Assembly (NCBI RefSeq): GCF_000960475.2
Contig: NZ_JZDQ02000028.1
Coordinates: 1 to 64,000 of the forward strand
Source of the DNA: Nocardioides luteus
GTDB taxonomy: Bacteria; Actinomycetota; Actinomycetes; Propionibacteriales; Nocardioidaceae
Direction: 5' to 3'
Length of the DNA: 64,000 nucleotides
The notes under the pieces are model-generated. The model worked only from the letters and a program-made list of their open reading frames with translations. It had not been told where the DNA came from and did not search any database. Numbering within the stretch: the stretch's first letter is position 1; each line of letters starts with the position of its first letter. Positions 31,611 to 41,220 of this stretch are shown piece after piece. The position numbers were made by a program, and so were the translations under genes.

Positions 31611-33082
31611 CGTTCGGTTCCCCCGCCGGCGCTCGCGGCTCGACCGACGGGGGAGACGGCGAGATCGAGCAGAGCGTCGACGTCGAGGTGCTCCTCGACG
31701 AGGTCTCCGATCAGATCCAGGCGCCGCTCACGGGCCGCTGAGAAGGAGACCGAGGACGGTTCGCGACCCAGCGTCGCGGCGAGGAACGCGCCGCGCAGGG
31801 CGTCGCCCTCCAGGGACCCGTGCCACATCGTCCCGAAGACGTTGCCGGCCTGAGCGCCACCGAGGAACTCGGCGACCCCGTCGCCGCGGGTGATCCGGCC
31901 GTGGTGGATCTCGTAGCCGCTCGCCTCGACCCCGAGCGCCGACCCGGTGGGCAGGCGGAGGTTCTTGGCGGGGGCGAAGTCGGTGCGTACGTCGAGCAGG
32001 CCCAGCCCCTCGACCTCGGCGACCGACCCCTCGACCCCGTCGGGGTCGGCGATCACGCCACCGAGCATCTGGAAGCCGCCGCAGATCCCGAGGAGCGGGC
32101 GGCCCCGGCGGACGTGCTCGAGGATCGCCACGTCGAGACCGCGCGAGCGCAGCCAGGCCAGGTCGCTGATCGTGGACCGGGTGCCGGGCAGGACGATCAG
32201 GTCGGCGTCGGCGACGTCGGCCGGCGAGGAGGCGAAGACGACGTCGAGGTCCGGCTCCAGGCCGAGCGCGTCGACGTCGGTGAAGTTGGAGATGCGGGGG
32301 AGGCGTACGACCGCGACCTTGCGGGTGGCGCCCGCCGGCGCGCGGCGCCCCTCGAGGTCGAGCGCGTCCTCGGAGTCGAGCCAGAGCGACGGCTCCCAGG
32401 GGAGCACCCCGAAGACCCGGCGCTGCGTGAGCGACTCCAGCGAGTCGAGCCCGGGCTTCAGCAGCCTGGCGTCACCGCGGAACTTGTTGATCACGAACCC
32501 GCTGATCAGAGCCTGGTCCTCGGGCTCGAGCAGGGCCAGGGTTCCGTACATCGCCGCGAACACCCCGCCCCGGTCGATGTCACCCACGACCACGGTCGGG
32601 AGTCCGGCGTGCCGGGCCAGCCCCATGTTGACGTAGTCGCCGGCGCGGAGGTTGATCTCGGCCGGGCTGCCGGCGCCCTCGGCGACGATCACCTCGAAGC
32701 GCGAGGCGAGGTCGTCGTACGCAGCATGGGCCGCGGTCGCCAGATGCCGGCGCCCCTCCTCCCAGTCGTGCGAGGACACCTCGCCGGCGGGATGCCCCAT
32801 CAGCACCACGTGGCTGCGGCGGTCGGAGCCGGGCTTGAGCAGCACCGGGTTCATCGCCGGCTCCGGCGTGACCCGGGCGGCCAGCGCCTGGACCCACTGT
32901 GCCCGGCCGATCTCGGCGGACTTGCCGTCCGGCCCGGCACAGACCATCGAGTTGTTGGACATGTTCTGGGCCTTGTAGGGCACCACCTTGACGCCGCGGC
33001 GGGCGAACGCCCGGCACAGCCCGGTCGTCACGACCGACTTGCCGGCGTCGGAGGTGGTGCCGGCGACCAGCAGCCCGCTCAT
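31607..33082 (-). CDS. cobQ: Cobyric acid synthase CobQ
   Basis: Glutamine-dependent amidase of 491 residues that amidates carboxylates b, d, e and g of adenosylcobyrinate diamide. N-terminal P-loop-like domain VAGTTSDAGKSVVTTGLCRA, then QNMSNNSMV, and a C-terminal GATase domain with the nucleophile in PLLGICGGFQMLGG. The start is ATG 33082; the longer in-frame extension has no family similarity. The last 14 residues (SPVGRAASAGGGTER) derive from a partial copy of the palindromic repeat seen in chlI/D. Confidence 0.95.
   Translation of the reverse strand: MSGLLVAGTTSDAGKSVVTTGLCRAFARRGVKVVPYKAQNMSNNSMVCAGPDGKSAEIGRAQWVQALAARVTPEPAMNPVLLKPGSDRRSHVVLMGHPAGEVSSHDWEEGRRHLATAAHAAYDDLASRFEVIVAEGAGSPAEINLRAGDYVNMGLARHAGLPTVVVGDIDRGGVFAAMYGTLALLEPEDQALISGFVINKFRGDARLLKPGLDSLESLTQRRVFGVLPWEPSLWLDSEDALDLEGRRAPAGATRKVAVVRLPRISNFTDVDALGLEPDLDVVFASSPADVADADLIVLPGTRSTISDLAWLRSRGLDVAILEHVRRGRPLLGICGGFQMLGGVIADPDGVEGSVAEVEGLGLLDVRTDFAPAKNLRLPTGSALGVEASGYEIHHGRITRGDGVAEFLGGAQAGNVFGTMWHGSLEGDALRGAFLAATLGREPSSVSFSAARERRLDLIGDLVEEHLDVDALLDLAVSPVGRAASAGGGTER
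31611..31652. repeat. Partial palindromic repeat forming the 3' end of cobQ
   Basis: On the minus strand it starts GTCGGTCGAGCCGCGAGCG, identical to the first unit in the CobB-CobC linker, then diverges. It supplies the last residues of CobQ (VGRAASAGGGTER). Confidence 0.6.
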
Positions 33083-33864
33083 CGGCGGGGTGCTCGCAGC
33101 AGGTAGATGTCCATCACCCAGCCGGCCGACTCCCGCAGTCGCGCCCGAGCCGACTCGATCGCAGGCAGGACCTCGCCGACGGTGCCGGCGACCAGCTCCT
33201 CCTCGCGCGTGCCGAGGTTGCCGCCCCACCAGATCCGCCAGTCCTCGAGCCCGGGGAGCTCGACGACGCGGTTGAGCATCACCACGAGGTTGTCGTGGCC
33301 GGCCTCGACGGCTTCGAGCACGGCGCGGCCGGTGGTGACGTAGAGCGGACGGCCGACGTCGTGGAGCACCAGCCGGTGACGGGCGGCGAGCAGCTGCACC
33401 GAGGAGATCCCGGGGATGACGTCGACCTCGACGTCGAGCTGTTCGGCGATCTGGTCGACGACCCGGATCGTGGAGTCGTAGAAGGCCGGGTCGCCCCAGA
33501 CCAGGAAGCCGACGTCGCCGGGGTGCTCGGCGAGCACGGCGAGGTAGCGCTCGACCCGGGCGCGGTGCCAGTCCCGGACGGCCGCCTGGTAGTCCTCGTC
33601 GGTCCCGGTGAACTCCTCGCGCCGCTCACGGGGAGCGTCATCGACCTTCACCACCCGCGCGGGCGTGGACAGATGGCGGTCGAGGAGCTCCTCGCGGGCC
33701 CGCACCAGCGGGTCGGGCATGCCCTTCTTCACCGTGCCGGACTTGTCGGTGACCAGGAAGTAGTCGACCGACCGCATCGCGGCCACGGCCTCGAGGGTGA
33801 CCTGGTCGGGGTCGCCGGGACCGACGCCGATGATCTTGATCCGACGCTGCCCAGAAGATGTCAC
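33079..33864 (-). CDS. cobF: Precorrin-6A synthase (deacetylating) CobF
   Basis: SAM-dependent methylase of 261 residues that methylates C1 and removes the acetyl group, a step specific to the aerobic pathway. It has IKIIGVGPGDPDQVTLEA, FLVWGDPAFYDSTIR and VIPGISSVQLLAARHRLVL. The GTG start overlaps the cobN stop by GTGA. Its presence is strong evidence that ring contraction and later steps follow the oxygen-dependent route. Confidence 0.95.
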   Translation of the reverse strand: MTSSGQRRIKIIGVGPGDPDQVTLEAVAAMRSVDYFLVTDKSGTVKKGMPDPLVRAREELLDRHLSTPARVVKVDDAPRERREEFTGTDEDYQAAVRDWHRARVERYLAVLAEHPGDVGFLVWGDPAFYDSTIRVVDQIAEQLDVEVDVIPGISSVQLLAARHRLVLHDVGRPLYVTTGRAVLEAVEAGHDNLVVMLNRVVELPGLEDWRIWWGGNLGTREEELVAGTVGEVLPAIESARARLRESAGWVMDIYLLRAPRR

Positions 33865-36800
33865 TGGTCGTCCTCCAGGTCACCTTCGATGTCGAGATAG
33901 ATCTCCTGCATCTGCGCGACGAGATCGGGGTCGGGCTCCTCCCACAGCCCCCGCTCTGCCGCCTCGTGCAGCCGCTCCACGATCCCACGCAGCGCCCACG
34001 GGTTCGAGGTCCGCATGAACTCCTGGTTGGTCTCGTCCAGGACGTACTCGCGGGCGAGCTTCTCGTACATCCAGTCCTGCACGACACCGGCGGTCGCGTC
34101 GAAGCCGAAGAGGTAGTCGACGGTCGCGGCCAGCTCGAAGGCGCCCTTGTAGCCGTGGCGCTGCATCGCCGAGATCCAGCGCGGGTTGACCACCCGGGCC
34201 CGGAAGACGCGGTTGGTCTCCTCCTGCAGCGTGCGGGTCTTGATGGCGTCGGGGGAGGTGGAGTCGCCGACGTACGCCTTCGGGTCGGAGCCGGTCAGTG
34301 CGCGGACGGTCGCGACCATGCCGCCGTGGTACTGGAAGTAGTCGTCGGAGTCGGCGATGTCGTGCTCGGCGGAGTCGACGTTCTTGGCGGCGACCTTGAT
34401 CCGGCGGTAGTTGGCGCGCATGTCGTCGGCCGCCGGGGCGCCGTCGAGGTCGCGGCCGTAGGCGAACCCGCCCCACGCCGTGTAGACGTCCGCCAGATCG
34501 GCATCGGAGCGCCAGTTGCCGGCCTCGATGACCTGCAGGATCCCGGCACCGTACGAACCGGGCTTGGAGCCGAAGATCCGGGACGTCGCGCGGCGCTGGT
34601 CACCGTGCTCGGCAAGGTCCTCCAGAGTGTGCGCCCGGACGAAGTTGTCCTCGGCCGGCTCGTCGAGGTCGGCCACCATCCGGACCGCGTCGTCGAGCAT
34701 CGAGACGACGTGCGGGAACGCGTCGCGGAAGAACCCGGAGATGCGTACGGTCACGTCGATCCGCGGCCTGCCCAGCTCGTCCAGCGGGATGACGTCGAGG
34801 TGGGTGATGCGGCGGGAGGCCTCGTCCCATTCGGGACGGACCCCGAGCAGCGCGAGCACCTCGGCGACGTCGTCGCCGGACGTACGCATCGCGCTCGTGC
34901 CCCAGACGGAGAGCCCGACCGAGGTCGGGTAGTCGCCGGTCTCGTCCAGGTAGCGCTGCAGCAGCGAGTCGGCCATCGCCTGCCCGGTCTGCCACGCCAG
35001 CCGGCTCGGGACCGCGCGGGGGTCGACGGTGTAGAAGTTGCGCCCCGTCGGAAGTACGTTGACGAGCCCCCGCAGCGGCGAGCCCGACGGCCCCGCGGGG
35101 ACGAAGCCACCGTCCAGCGCGTGCAGGACGGCGGACAGCTCGTCGGTCGTCCTCGCCAGCCGCGGCACGACCTCGGTGGCGGCGAAGGCGAGCACCTGCT
35201 GGACGGCCGGGTCGTCGTGGAGCGTCTCCGCGACGGCCGGGTCCCAGCCGGCCGCGTCCATGCGCTGCACGAGGTCGCGCGCCTGGGTCTCGATCTCGTC
35301 GACGGCCCGGGTGTCGGCGCCCTCCTTGAGGCCGAGCGCCGCCCGCAGACCGGGCACGGCGCCGCCGACACCGCCCCACACCTGCGCGGCGCGCAGGATG
35401 GAGAGGACCAGGTTGATCCGCGCCTCGCCCTCGGGGGCGCCGCCGAGCACGTGCAGCCCGTCGCGGATCTGGGCGTCCTTGATCTCGCAGAGCCAGCCGT
35501 CGATGTGGAGCATGAAGTCGTCGAAGTCGTCGTCTTCCGGCCGCTCCTCCATGCCGAGGTCGCGGTGGAGCTCGGCGGCCTTCATCAGCTGCCAGATCTC
35601 GCCGCGGATGGCGGGCAGCTTGGCCGGGTCCATCGAGGAGATCCGGTCGTACTCCTCCATCAGCGACTCCAGCCGCGCGATGTCGCCGTAGGACTCCGCG
35701 CGCGCCATCGGCGGCACCAGGTGGTCGACGATCGTGGCATGCGCGCGGCGCTTGGCCTGGGCGCCCTCGCCCGGGTCGTTGACCAGGAACGGGTAGATCA
35801 GCGGCATGTTGCCGATCGCGGCGTCCGGGCCGCAGCTCGCCGAGAGCGCGGCGTTCTTGCCCGGCAGCCACTCCATCGAGCCGTGCTTTCCCAGGTGCAC
35901 GACCGCGTCGGCACCGAAGCCGTGCTCGAGCCAGCGGTAGGCACCGAGGTAGTGGTGCGAAGGCGGCAGGTCCGGGTCGTGGTAGATCGCGACCGGGTTC
36001 TCGCCGAACCCGCGCGGAGGCTGGATCAGGATGACGATGTTGCCGGCCTGGAGGGTGGCCAGCACGAGCTCGCCGTCGTCGTTGACGAACAGGTTCCCCG
36101 GCGTCGGACCCCAGGTCTCGACCATTTGTTCGCGCAGGTCAGCCGGGAGATCCTTGGTCCACTCGTCGTAGGACGCCTTCGAGATCCGCACGTGGGCGTC
36201 GGTGAGCTGCGCGTTGGTCAGCCACTCCTCGTCCTGGCCGCCGGCGGCGATCAGCGCGTGGATCAGCGCGTCACCCGCAGCGGTGTCGTCGGAGCCGTCG
36301 AGGATGCGTACGACCTCGTTGTCCTGGCCCAGGTCGTAGCCCTCCTCGCGGAGCCGGCGCAGCATCCGGATCGCGGAGACCGGGGTGTCGAGGCCGACCG
36401 CGTTGCCGATGCGGGCGTGCTTGGTGGGGTAGGCGGAGAGGACGAGGGCGAGGCGCTTCTCGGCGTTGGGCGTGCGGCGCAGACGCGCGTGGTTGACCGC
36501 GATCCGGGCCACCCGCGCGGCCCGCTCGGGCTCGGCGACGTAGTGGGGGAGACCCTGCTCGTCGATCTCCTTGAACGAGAACGGGGCGGTGATGATCCGG
36601 CCGTCGAACTCGGGGATCGCGATCTGGTTGGCCGAGTCGAGCGGCGTCACGCCGTCGTCGGAGGCCTCCCACTCCGCGCGACTCGAGGTCAGGCACAGAC
36701 CCTGGAGCACCGGGATGTCCAGCGCCGCCATCCGCTCCACGTCCCAGGCCTCGTCCTCGCCGCCGGCGGAGGCGGACGCGGGCACGGAGCCGCCCGCCGC

Positions 36801-37457
36801 GAGCACGGTCACGATGAGCGCGTCGAGGGTGCCGAGCGCCTCGTAGAGGTCGTCGGGCGCGGAGCGCAGCGAGCCCGCGAAGACGGGTACGCCGGTGGCC
36901 GCTCCGGTCGCGTCGATGGCGTCGGCCAGCGCGTGCGCGAAGGCGGTGTTGCCGCTGGTCTCGTGGGCGCGGTAGTAGAGGACACCGATGCGAGGAAGGG
37001 CGTCATCGGCGGGCGCAGGGCGCTCCGCGAAGCCCCAAGCAGGCACCTCCGCCGGCGGCTCGAACCCGAACCCGGTCAGCAGGACCGTGTCGGAGAGGAA
37101 CGCGTGCAGCTGGGCGAGGTTGGCCGGGCCGCCCTCGGCGAGATAGCGGTGCGCCTCCGCGGCGACGCCCATCGGCACCGTGGAGTGCTCCATCAGCTCG
37201 GCGCTCGGCTGCTGCTCACCGCCGAGGACCACCACCGGGGTGCCGCGCTCCTTGACCGCGCTCAGGCCGTCCCACAGATCCGTGGGCGAGCCGAGGAGCC
37301 GGAAGACCACCAGGTCGGCGTCGGCGACGACGGCCTCGAGGTCGGTCGCCCGCGACGGGTTCGCCCAGGTGTAGTCGGCGCCACTGGCACGGGCCGAGAG
37401 CAGGTCGGTGTCCGAGGTGGACAGAAGAGCGATGCGTACGCGTGCAGGGTCGGCCAT
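33861..37457 (-). CDS. cobN: Cobaltochelatase subunit CobN
   Basis: The 1198-residue large subunit of aerobic cobaltochelatase, which binds hydrogenobyrinate a,c-diamide and Co2+. Family segments include VHLGKHGSMEWLPGK, PRIDVTVRISGFFRDAFPH and MRTSNPWALRGIVERLHEAA near the C-terminus. ATG start with AGGAGG at a normal distance. First gene of a tightly overlapped minus-strand operon (cobN-cobF-cobQ-cobK-ferredoxin) behind a B12 riboswitch. Works with the ChlI/D fusion encoded at 19295-21376. Confidence 0.96.
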   Translation of the reverse strand: MADPARVRIALLSTSDTDLLSARASGADYTWANPSRATDLEAVVADADLVVFRLLGSPTDLWDGLSAVKERGTPVVVLGGEQQPSAELMEHSTVPMGVAAEAHRYLAEGGPANLAQLHAFLSDTVLLTGFGFEPPAEVPAWGFAERPAPADDALPRIGVLYYRAHETSGNTAFAHALADAIDATGAATGVPVFAGSLRSAPDDLYEALGTLDALIVTVLAAGGSVPASASAGGEDEAWDVERMAALDIPVLQGLCLTSSRAEWEASDDGVTPLDSANQIAIPEFDGRIITAPFSFKEIDEQGLPHYVAEPERAARVARIAVNHARLRRTPNAEKRLALVLSAYPTKHARIGNAVGLDTPVSAIRMLRRLREEGYDLGQDNEVVRILDGSDDTAAGDALIHALIAAGGQDEEWLTNAQLTDAHVRISKASYDEWTKDLPADLREQMVETWGPTPGNLFVNDDGELVLATLQAGNIVILIQPPRGFGENPVAIYHDPDLPPSHHYLGAYRWLEHGFGADAVVHLGKHGSMEWLPGKNAALSASCGPDAAIGNMPLIYPFLVNDPGEGAQAKRRAHATIVDHLVPPMARAESYGDIARLESLMEEYDRISSMDPAKLPAIRGEIWQLMKAAELHRDLGMEERPEDDDFDDFMLHIDGWLCEIKDAQIRDGLHVLGGAPEGEARINLVLSILRAAQVWGGVGGAVPGLRAALGLKEGADTRAVDEIETQARDLVQRMDAAGWDPAVAETLHDDPAVQQVLAFAATEVVPRLARTTDELSAVLHALDGGFVPAGPSGSPLRGLVNVLPTGRNFYTVDPRAVPSRLAWQTGQAMADSLLQRYLDETGDYPTSVGLSVWGTSAMRTSGDDVAEVLALLGVRPEWDEASRRITHLDVIPLDELGRPRIDVTVRISGFFRDAFPHVVSMLDDAVRMVADLDEPAEDNFVRAHTLEDLAEHGDQRRATSRIFGSKPGSYGAGILQVIEAGNWRSDADLADVYTAWGGFAYGRDLDGAPAADDMRANYRRIKVAAKNVDSAEHDIADSDDYFQYHGGMVATVRALTGSDPKAYVGDSTSPDAIKTRTLQEETNRVFRARVVNPRWISAMQRHGYKGAFELAATVDYLFGFDATAGVVQDWMYEKLAREYVLDETNQEFMRTSNPWALRGIVERLHEAAERGLWEEPDPDLVAQMQEIYLDIEGDLEDDQ

Positions 37458-37489
37458 GCCGGGGTCCTCCTAGGGGTTCTCGCCCCGTC

Positions 37490-37608
37490 GATCGGTCGGA
37501 TGCCCGCGGCCAGTGTCTGGCTGTGTCCGTGCCCAGCATCGGAACGGACATCACAGTGGCGGAACCGCCCCGGACTCTCACCGGGTTCCTGCGCCACGAG
37601 CGTGCTCG
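37490..37608 (-). promoter_or_regulatory. Adenosylcobalamin riboswitch upstream of the cobN operon
   Basis: On the minus strand GGAACCCGGTGAGAGTCCGG, GGCGGTTCCGCCACTGTGA and the B12-box-like AGCCAGACACTGGCCG. It is followed by GGGG/CCCC pairing potential immediately before the AGGAGG of cobN, pointing to translational control. It begins at the end of the GNAT gene, so the promoter probably lies within or before that gene. Confidence 0.9.
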
Positions 37609-37612
37609 CAGC

Positions 37613-38173
37613 CTACCCCGCGCGGCCCGCGAGCCAGGTCTCGCGGGTGATCTCGTACTCGACCTCGCCGTCGGCGTGACCGGCGAGCGGCTCCTCGAAG
37701 TCCTCGTGGAAGGCGCGCACGAAGCTCATCCCGACCGACGCCATGGTGGCCCGGGAGGGTTTGTTGACGGCCATCGTCTGCGCGATCACCCGGTCGAAGC
37801 CGAGGTCCTCGAAGGCGTGCCGGAGCAGCTCGAGCGACCCCTCCTTCGCGAACCCCTGGCGCCAGTGGCGCTGGGGCAGCCGGTAGCCCAGCTCGGCGGC
37901 ATCGGTCCGGGGCGGGACGTCGGGCGGCTCGAGCATGTAGAGGCCCACGGCCTCACCCGCTGCGTACCCGATCCACTTGCCCTGCCCCTCGGTCTCCTTC
38001 GCCGCCCTGATCCACGCGTGCATCCGCGCCTCGGTCTCCTCCGCGGTGAGCGCGCGGGTGAACAGGTAGCGCAGCACCACCGGGTCCGAGTTGAGCTCGA
38101 CGAGGAACGGCAGGTGCTCCTCGCTCAGCGGGACCAGGTCGAGGCGCTCGGTGCGCAGACGGGCTTGCGGCAT
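37613..38173 (-). CDS. GNAT-family N-acetyltransferase
   Basis: A 186-residue GCN5-related acetyltransferase of the RimJ/RimL type: LRTERLDLVPLSEEHLPFLV at the N-terminus, AELGYRLPQRHWRQGFAKEG as the acetyl-CoA binding region, and IAQTMAVNKPSRATMASVGM. ATG 38173 is chosen because the typical LRTERL start follows; a longer ORF adds twelve residues. Substrate unknown. It sits just upstream of the cobN riboswitch in the same orientation. Confidence 0.85.
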   Translation of the reverse strand: MPQARLRTERLDLVPLSEEHLPFLVELNSDPVVLRYLFTRALTAEETEARMHAWIRAAKETEGQGKWIGYAAGEAVGLYMLEPPDVPPRTDAAELGYRLPQRHWRQGFAKEGSLELLRHAFEDLGFDRVIAQTMAVNKPSRATMASVGMSFVRAFHEDFEEPLAGHADGEVEYEITRETWLAGRAG

Positions 38174-38240
38174 GGGCGAGACGTTAGCCAGGACGTACGC
38201 CGCCGGCACCTGGTTTCCGCGTCGCCGCCAGGTGGCCGGA

Positions 38241-39392
38241 TCACTCGTTCAGGACGCGGTTGGCGACGGCGAACGCGGTGTTGGCGGCCGGTACGCCGAC
38301 GTAGATCGAGGTCTGCAGGAGCACCTCGATGATCTCCTCGCGGGTCAGCCCGTTGGTGAGCGCGGCGCGGAGGTGGAACTCGAGCTCCTCGAAGTGGCGT
38401 CCGGCGACGAGGGCGGTGAGCACGCCGATCGAGCGGTCGCGGCGGGCGAGGCCGGGGCGGGTCCAGATCGTGCCCCAGGCATAGCGGGTGATCAGGTCCT
38501 GGTAGTCGCGGTTGACGTCCGTGATCGCGGCGGTGGCCCGGTCGACGTGGGGGTCGCCGAGCACCTGGCGGCGTACGTTCATGCCGGCCGCATACGCGGG
38601 GTCCGACGTGGTCACGTGCGAGGTGATCAGGGTGGAGACGGCGTGCGGAGCCTCGGCGGGAGCGAGGTGGCCGACGGCGTCGAGGGTGACGAACCGCCCG
38701 TTGCGCACCCCGATGGCGATCTCCTCGAGCGAAGCCGGTGGCGTCGGGGCGTCGTCGACACCCGCGATCGTCAGGACCGGCGCGACGATCTCGGCGAGCC
38801 GACCCCGGACGTCGTACGCCGCCAGCGCCTCGCACACCAGCGCATAGCTCTCCGCGTCGGCGTCGCGCAGCGAGTGGAGCAGGGCACCGCCCCGGGCGGG
38901 CTCGCGCTCGAGGAAGCCGGGGGAGAACCAGCGCTGCGTGGAGCCGGCGATCTGGGAGGCGGTGCCGGCGGCGCGTACGGTCGCAGCGCGGTCGGTCCAG
39001 CCCGCGGGCTCGCCGATCTTGGCGCCGGTGTTGGTGAGCACTGCGCCGCTCACCCGGGCGGGTGCGTCGAGCAGGAGCTGGAGGCCGACGGCCCCGCCGA
39101 CCGAGTCGCCGGCATAGGCGAACGTGCCGTGGCGCTCGCCGCGGTCGGTGAGCACCCGGTCGACGCAGGCGAGCACTCCGGCAGCGAGGTCCGCCATGGA
39201 GAACGGCTCCGTGGTGGGGGCGCCGTGGCCGTGGCCCGGGAGCTCCCAGCCGATGACGTGGAAGCTGTCCGCGAGCAGCTCGGCGGTGGCGGACCAGAGC
39301 GCGGTCACCGAGGTGCCGAGCGACGGGCCGACGACCAGGATCGGCTTGCTCGGGTCCCCGGCCAGCTCGACGGGGGTGATTCTCGGGGTCAT
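38241..39392 (-). CDS. pcaDC: PcaDC fusion: 3-oxoadipate enol-lactonase / 4-carboxymuconolactone decarboxylase
   Basis: A 383-residue bifunctional enzyme. Residues 1 to about 255 are an alpha/beta hydrolase (LVVGPSLGTSVTALW, nucleophile in YAGDSVGGAVGLQL, histidine in DAVGHLAPAEAP) that opens the enol-lactone. Residues about 265-383 are the carboxymuconolactone decarboxylase (MNVRRQVLGDPHVDRA, LTRYAWGTIW-like region, LTNGLTREEIIEVLLQ). Together they give 3-oxoadipate. This fusion (PcaL) is known in actinobacteria. The ATG at 39392 has GAAGGGA upstream. Last gene of the pcaHGB operon. Confidence 0.95.
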   Translation of the reverse strand: MTPRITPVELAGDPSKPILVVGPSLGTSVTALWSATAELLADSFHVIGWELPGHGHGAPTTEPFSMADLAAGVLACVDRVLTDRGERHGTFAYAGDSVGGAVGLQLLLDAPARVSGAVLTNTGAKIGEPAGWTDRAATVRAAGTASQIAGSTQRWFSPGFLEREPARGGALLHSLRDADAESYALVCEALAAYDVRGRLAEIVAPVLTIAGVDDAPTPPASLEEIAIGVRNGRFVTLDAVGHLAPAEAPHAVSTLITSHVTTSDPAYAAGMNVRRQVLGDPHVDRATAAITDVNRDYQDLITRYAWGTIWTRPGLARRDRSIGVLTALVAGRHFEELEFHLRAALTNGLTREEIIEVLLQTSIYVGVPAANTAFAVANRVLNE

Positions 39393-39403
39393 GACCCATC
39401 CCT

Positions 39404-40663
39404 TCAAGGTTCGGTCTTCCAGATTTCGTGGGCGCGGGTGAGGGCGGAGTCGATGAGGGCGTCGGTGGCGCCGAGATAGTCGTCGAGACCGGTCGCGGCA
39501 TCGGTGCCGGCCAGTACGTCGCCCCCGACGAACCCGGTCAGCGACCGCTGCTCGGCCAGCAGGTCCGCCCCCGCGGCCTCGGCCGTGGCCCGCATCCGGG
39601 CGGCGTCGACGCGGAGCCCGGCGAGCAGCTCGGTGGTCTGCGAGGCGGCGACGACGCTGCGCCGGGCCAGCGTGGCCAGGGTCTCCCACTCGACGTGCCA
39701 GGCGCCGTCGGGCCGCTCGTCGACGTAGGTCGCCGCCGCGGTGTGGAGCGTCGCGGCCAGCGGGGGAGCGGCGAGCGCGTGGCGGCGGACGAGCACCGAG
39801 AGCACCGGGTTGGACTTGTGCGGCATCGTCGAGGAGCCACCGCGCCCCTCGCCGGCCGGCTCGGCGAGCTCGCCGATCTCGGGCCGGGTGAGCAGGGTGA
39901 CGTCGGTGGCGATCCGGCCCCAGGCGTCGGCCGCGGTGACGAGCGCGTCGCCCGCGGCGGTCAGCGGGGCACGGTTGGTGTGCCAGGGCGCCCGCGCGGT
40001 CAGCCCGAGGGCGGCGGCCGTCGCGTCCGCCGCGGTCTGGGCGGCACCCACCGGGTCGGCCAGACCCCGGAGCCGGGCCAGTCCGACGACCGCGGCCAGG
40101 GTGCCGGCCGCGCCGCCGATCTGGGCGGGCAGCGACGTACGTGTCCGGCGGAGCGCCTCGGCCGCGTCGCTCAGCCCGGAGAGCCAGGTCGCCGCCTTGA
40201 GGCCGAAGGTGATCGGCACCGCGTGCTGCGTCAGCGTGCGGCCGGACATCACCGTGGCCCGGTGCTCCCGGGCGAGGCCCACCAGCGAGGTGGCCTGGGC
40301 CGCCAGTTCGTCCTCGACGCGGTCGAGCACATCGCGCAGGCAGAGCACGAGCGCGGTGTCGACCACGTCCTGGCTGGTCAGGCCCTTGTGCAGCCACCGC
40401 GCGGCCTCACCCTCGAGGCGGCCGCGCAGGAGCTTGACCAGGCCGATGACCGGGTTGCCCCCGGCCTCGGCACCCTCGGCAAGTCCCGGGAGGTCGGCCT
40501 CGGAGACGAGGCCGGCCAGCGGCGTACGCGCTTCTTCGGGGGCGATCCCCGAGGACGCGGTCGCGGCCAGCCAGGCCTCTTCGACCCGCACCATCGCGGC
40601 GAGGTAGGCCGCCTCGGAGAAGAGATCCCCGGCGCGCTCCTCGCCTGGCCACAGCAGCGACAT
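39404..40663 (-). CDS. pcaB: 3-carboxy-cis,cis-muconate cycloisomerase PcaB
   Basis: Fumarase/aspartase-superfamily enzyme of 419 residues that lactonises 3-carboxymuconate to 4-carboxymuconolactone. Signature loop GGSSTMPHKSNPVLSVLV, plus HKGLTSQDVVDTALVLCLRD and SGRTLTQHAVPITFGLK. Adenylosuccinate lyase is excluded by the pca context. It lies eight bases after pcaG and is followed by pcaDC after eleven bases. Confidence 0.95.
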   Translation of the reverse strand: MSLLWPGEERAGDLFSEAAYLAAMVRVEEAWLAATASSGIAPEEARTPLAGLVSEADLPGLAEGAEAGGNPVIGLVKLLRGRLEGEAARWLHKGLTSQDVVDTALVLCLRDVLDRVEDELAAQATSLVGLAREHRATVMSGRTLTQHAVPITFGLKAATWLSGLSDAAEALRRTRTSLPAQIGGAAGTLAAVVGLARLRGLADPVGAAQTAADATAAALGLTARAPWHTNRAPLTAAGDALVTAADAWGRIATDVTLLTRPEIGELAEPAGEGRGGSSTMPHKSNPVLSVLVRRHALAAPPLAATLHTAAATYVDERPDGAWHVEWETLATLARRSVVAASQTTELLAGLRVDAARMRATAEAAGADLLAEQRSLTGFVGGDVLAGTDAATGLDDYLGATDALIDSALTRAHEIWKTEP

Positions 40664-40671
40664 TCGACTCC

Positions 40672-41220
40672 TCAGCCGTAGTTGAGAAAGGTGGTCTCGC
40701 GGTCGCCCTGGAGGTGGATGTCGAACCGCAACCCGGTTGCGTCCGCGGTGGCCACCAGCGTCGCACGCTCGTCCTCGGACAGCGACACCAGCAGGGGGTC
40801 ACCGGCGTTGGCGGGGTGCTCGGGCAGGTAGATCCGGGTCTGCAGCTTGTCGAGCAGACCACGGGCGAAGACGGTGAGGGCGAAGAACGGTGCCGTGCCC
40901 TCCTCGGTCGGACCGGGAAGAACCGTCGTGAACGAGTAGTGGCCGTTCAGGTCGCAGGCGGCGCGGCCGAAACCGGTGAAGGTCCAGCCGTCGCGGTGCA
41001 GCGACCCCTCGGCCTGCGGGACGTTGCCCTCGGCGTCGGTCTGCCAGATCTCGAGGAGCGCGTCGGGGATCGGCCGGCCGGCACCGTCGTAGATCGTGCC
41101 GTGGAGCCGGATGGCGTCGGGGCGAGCCGACGGGACCAGGTCGGCGTCGCCCTCGTAGGGCAGCGCGTAGCCGAAGAACGGGCCGATCGTGTGTCCCGGA
41201 GTGGGGAGAGGGTTGCTCAC
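40672..41220 (-). CDS. pcaG: Protocatechuate 3,4-dioxygenase alpha subunit
   Basis: A 182-residue intradiol dioxygenase subunit: TPGHTIGPFFGYALPYEGD at the N-terminus, then PDALLEIWQTDAEG, FTGFGRAACDLNGHYSF and FALTVFARGLLDKLQTRIYL. It lacks the HIH iron-binding pair of the beta subunit, as expected for alpha. GTG start overlapping pcaH by GTGA. Confidence 0.94.
   Translation of the reverse strand: MSNPLPTPGHTIGPFFGYALPYEGDADLVPSARPDAIRLHGTIYDGAGRPIPDALLEIWQTDAEGNVPQAEGSLHRDGWTFTGFGRAACDLNGHYSFTTVLPGPTEEGTAPFFALTVFARGLLDKLQTRIYLPEHPANAGDPLLVSLSEDERATLVATADATGLRFDIHLQGDRETTFLNYG

Noticed and set aside
33858..37679. A 1273-codon open frame on the plus strand opposite cobN
   Set aside because: It mirrors the codon periodicity of cobN and shows no recognisable domain, start site or ribosome site.
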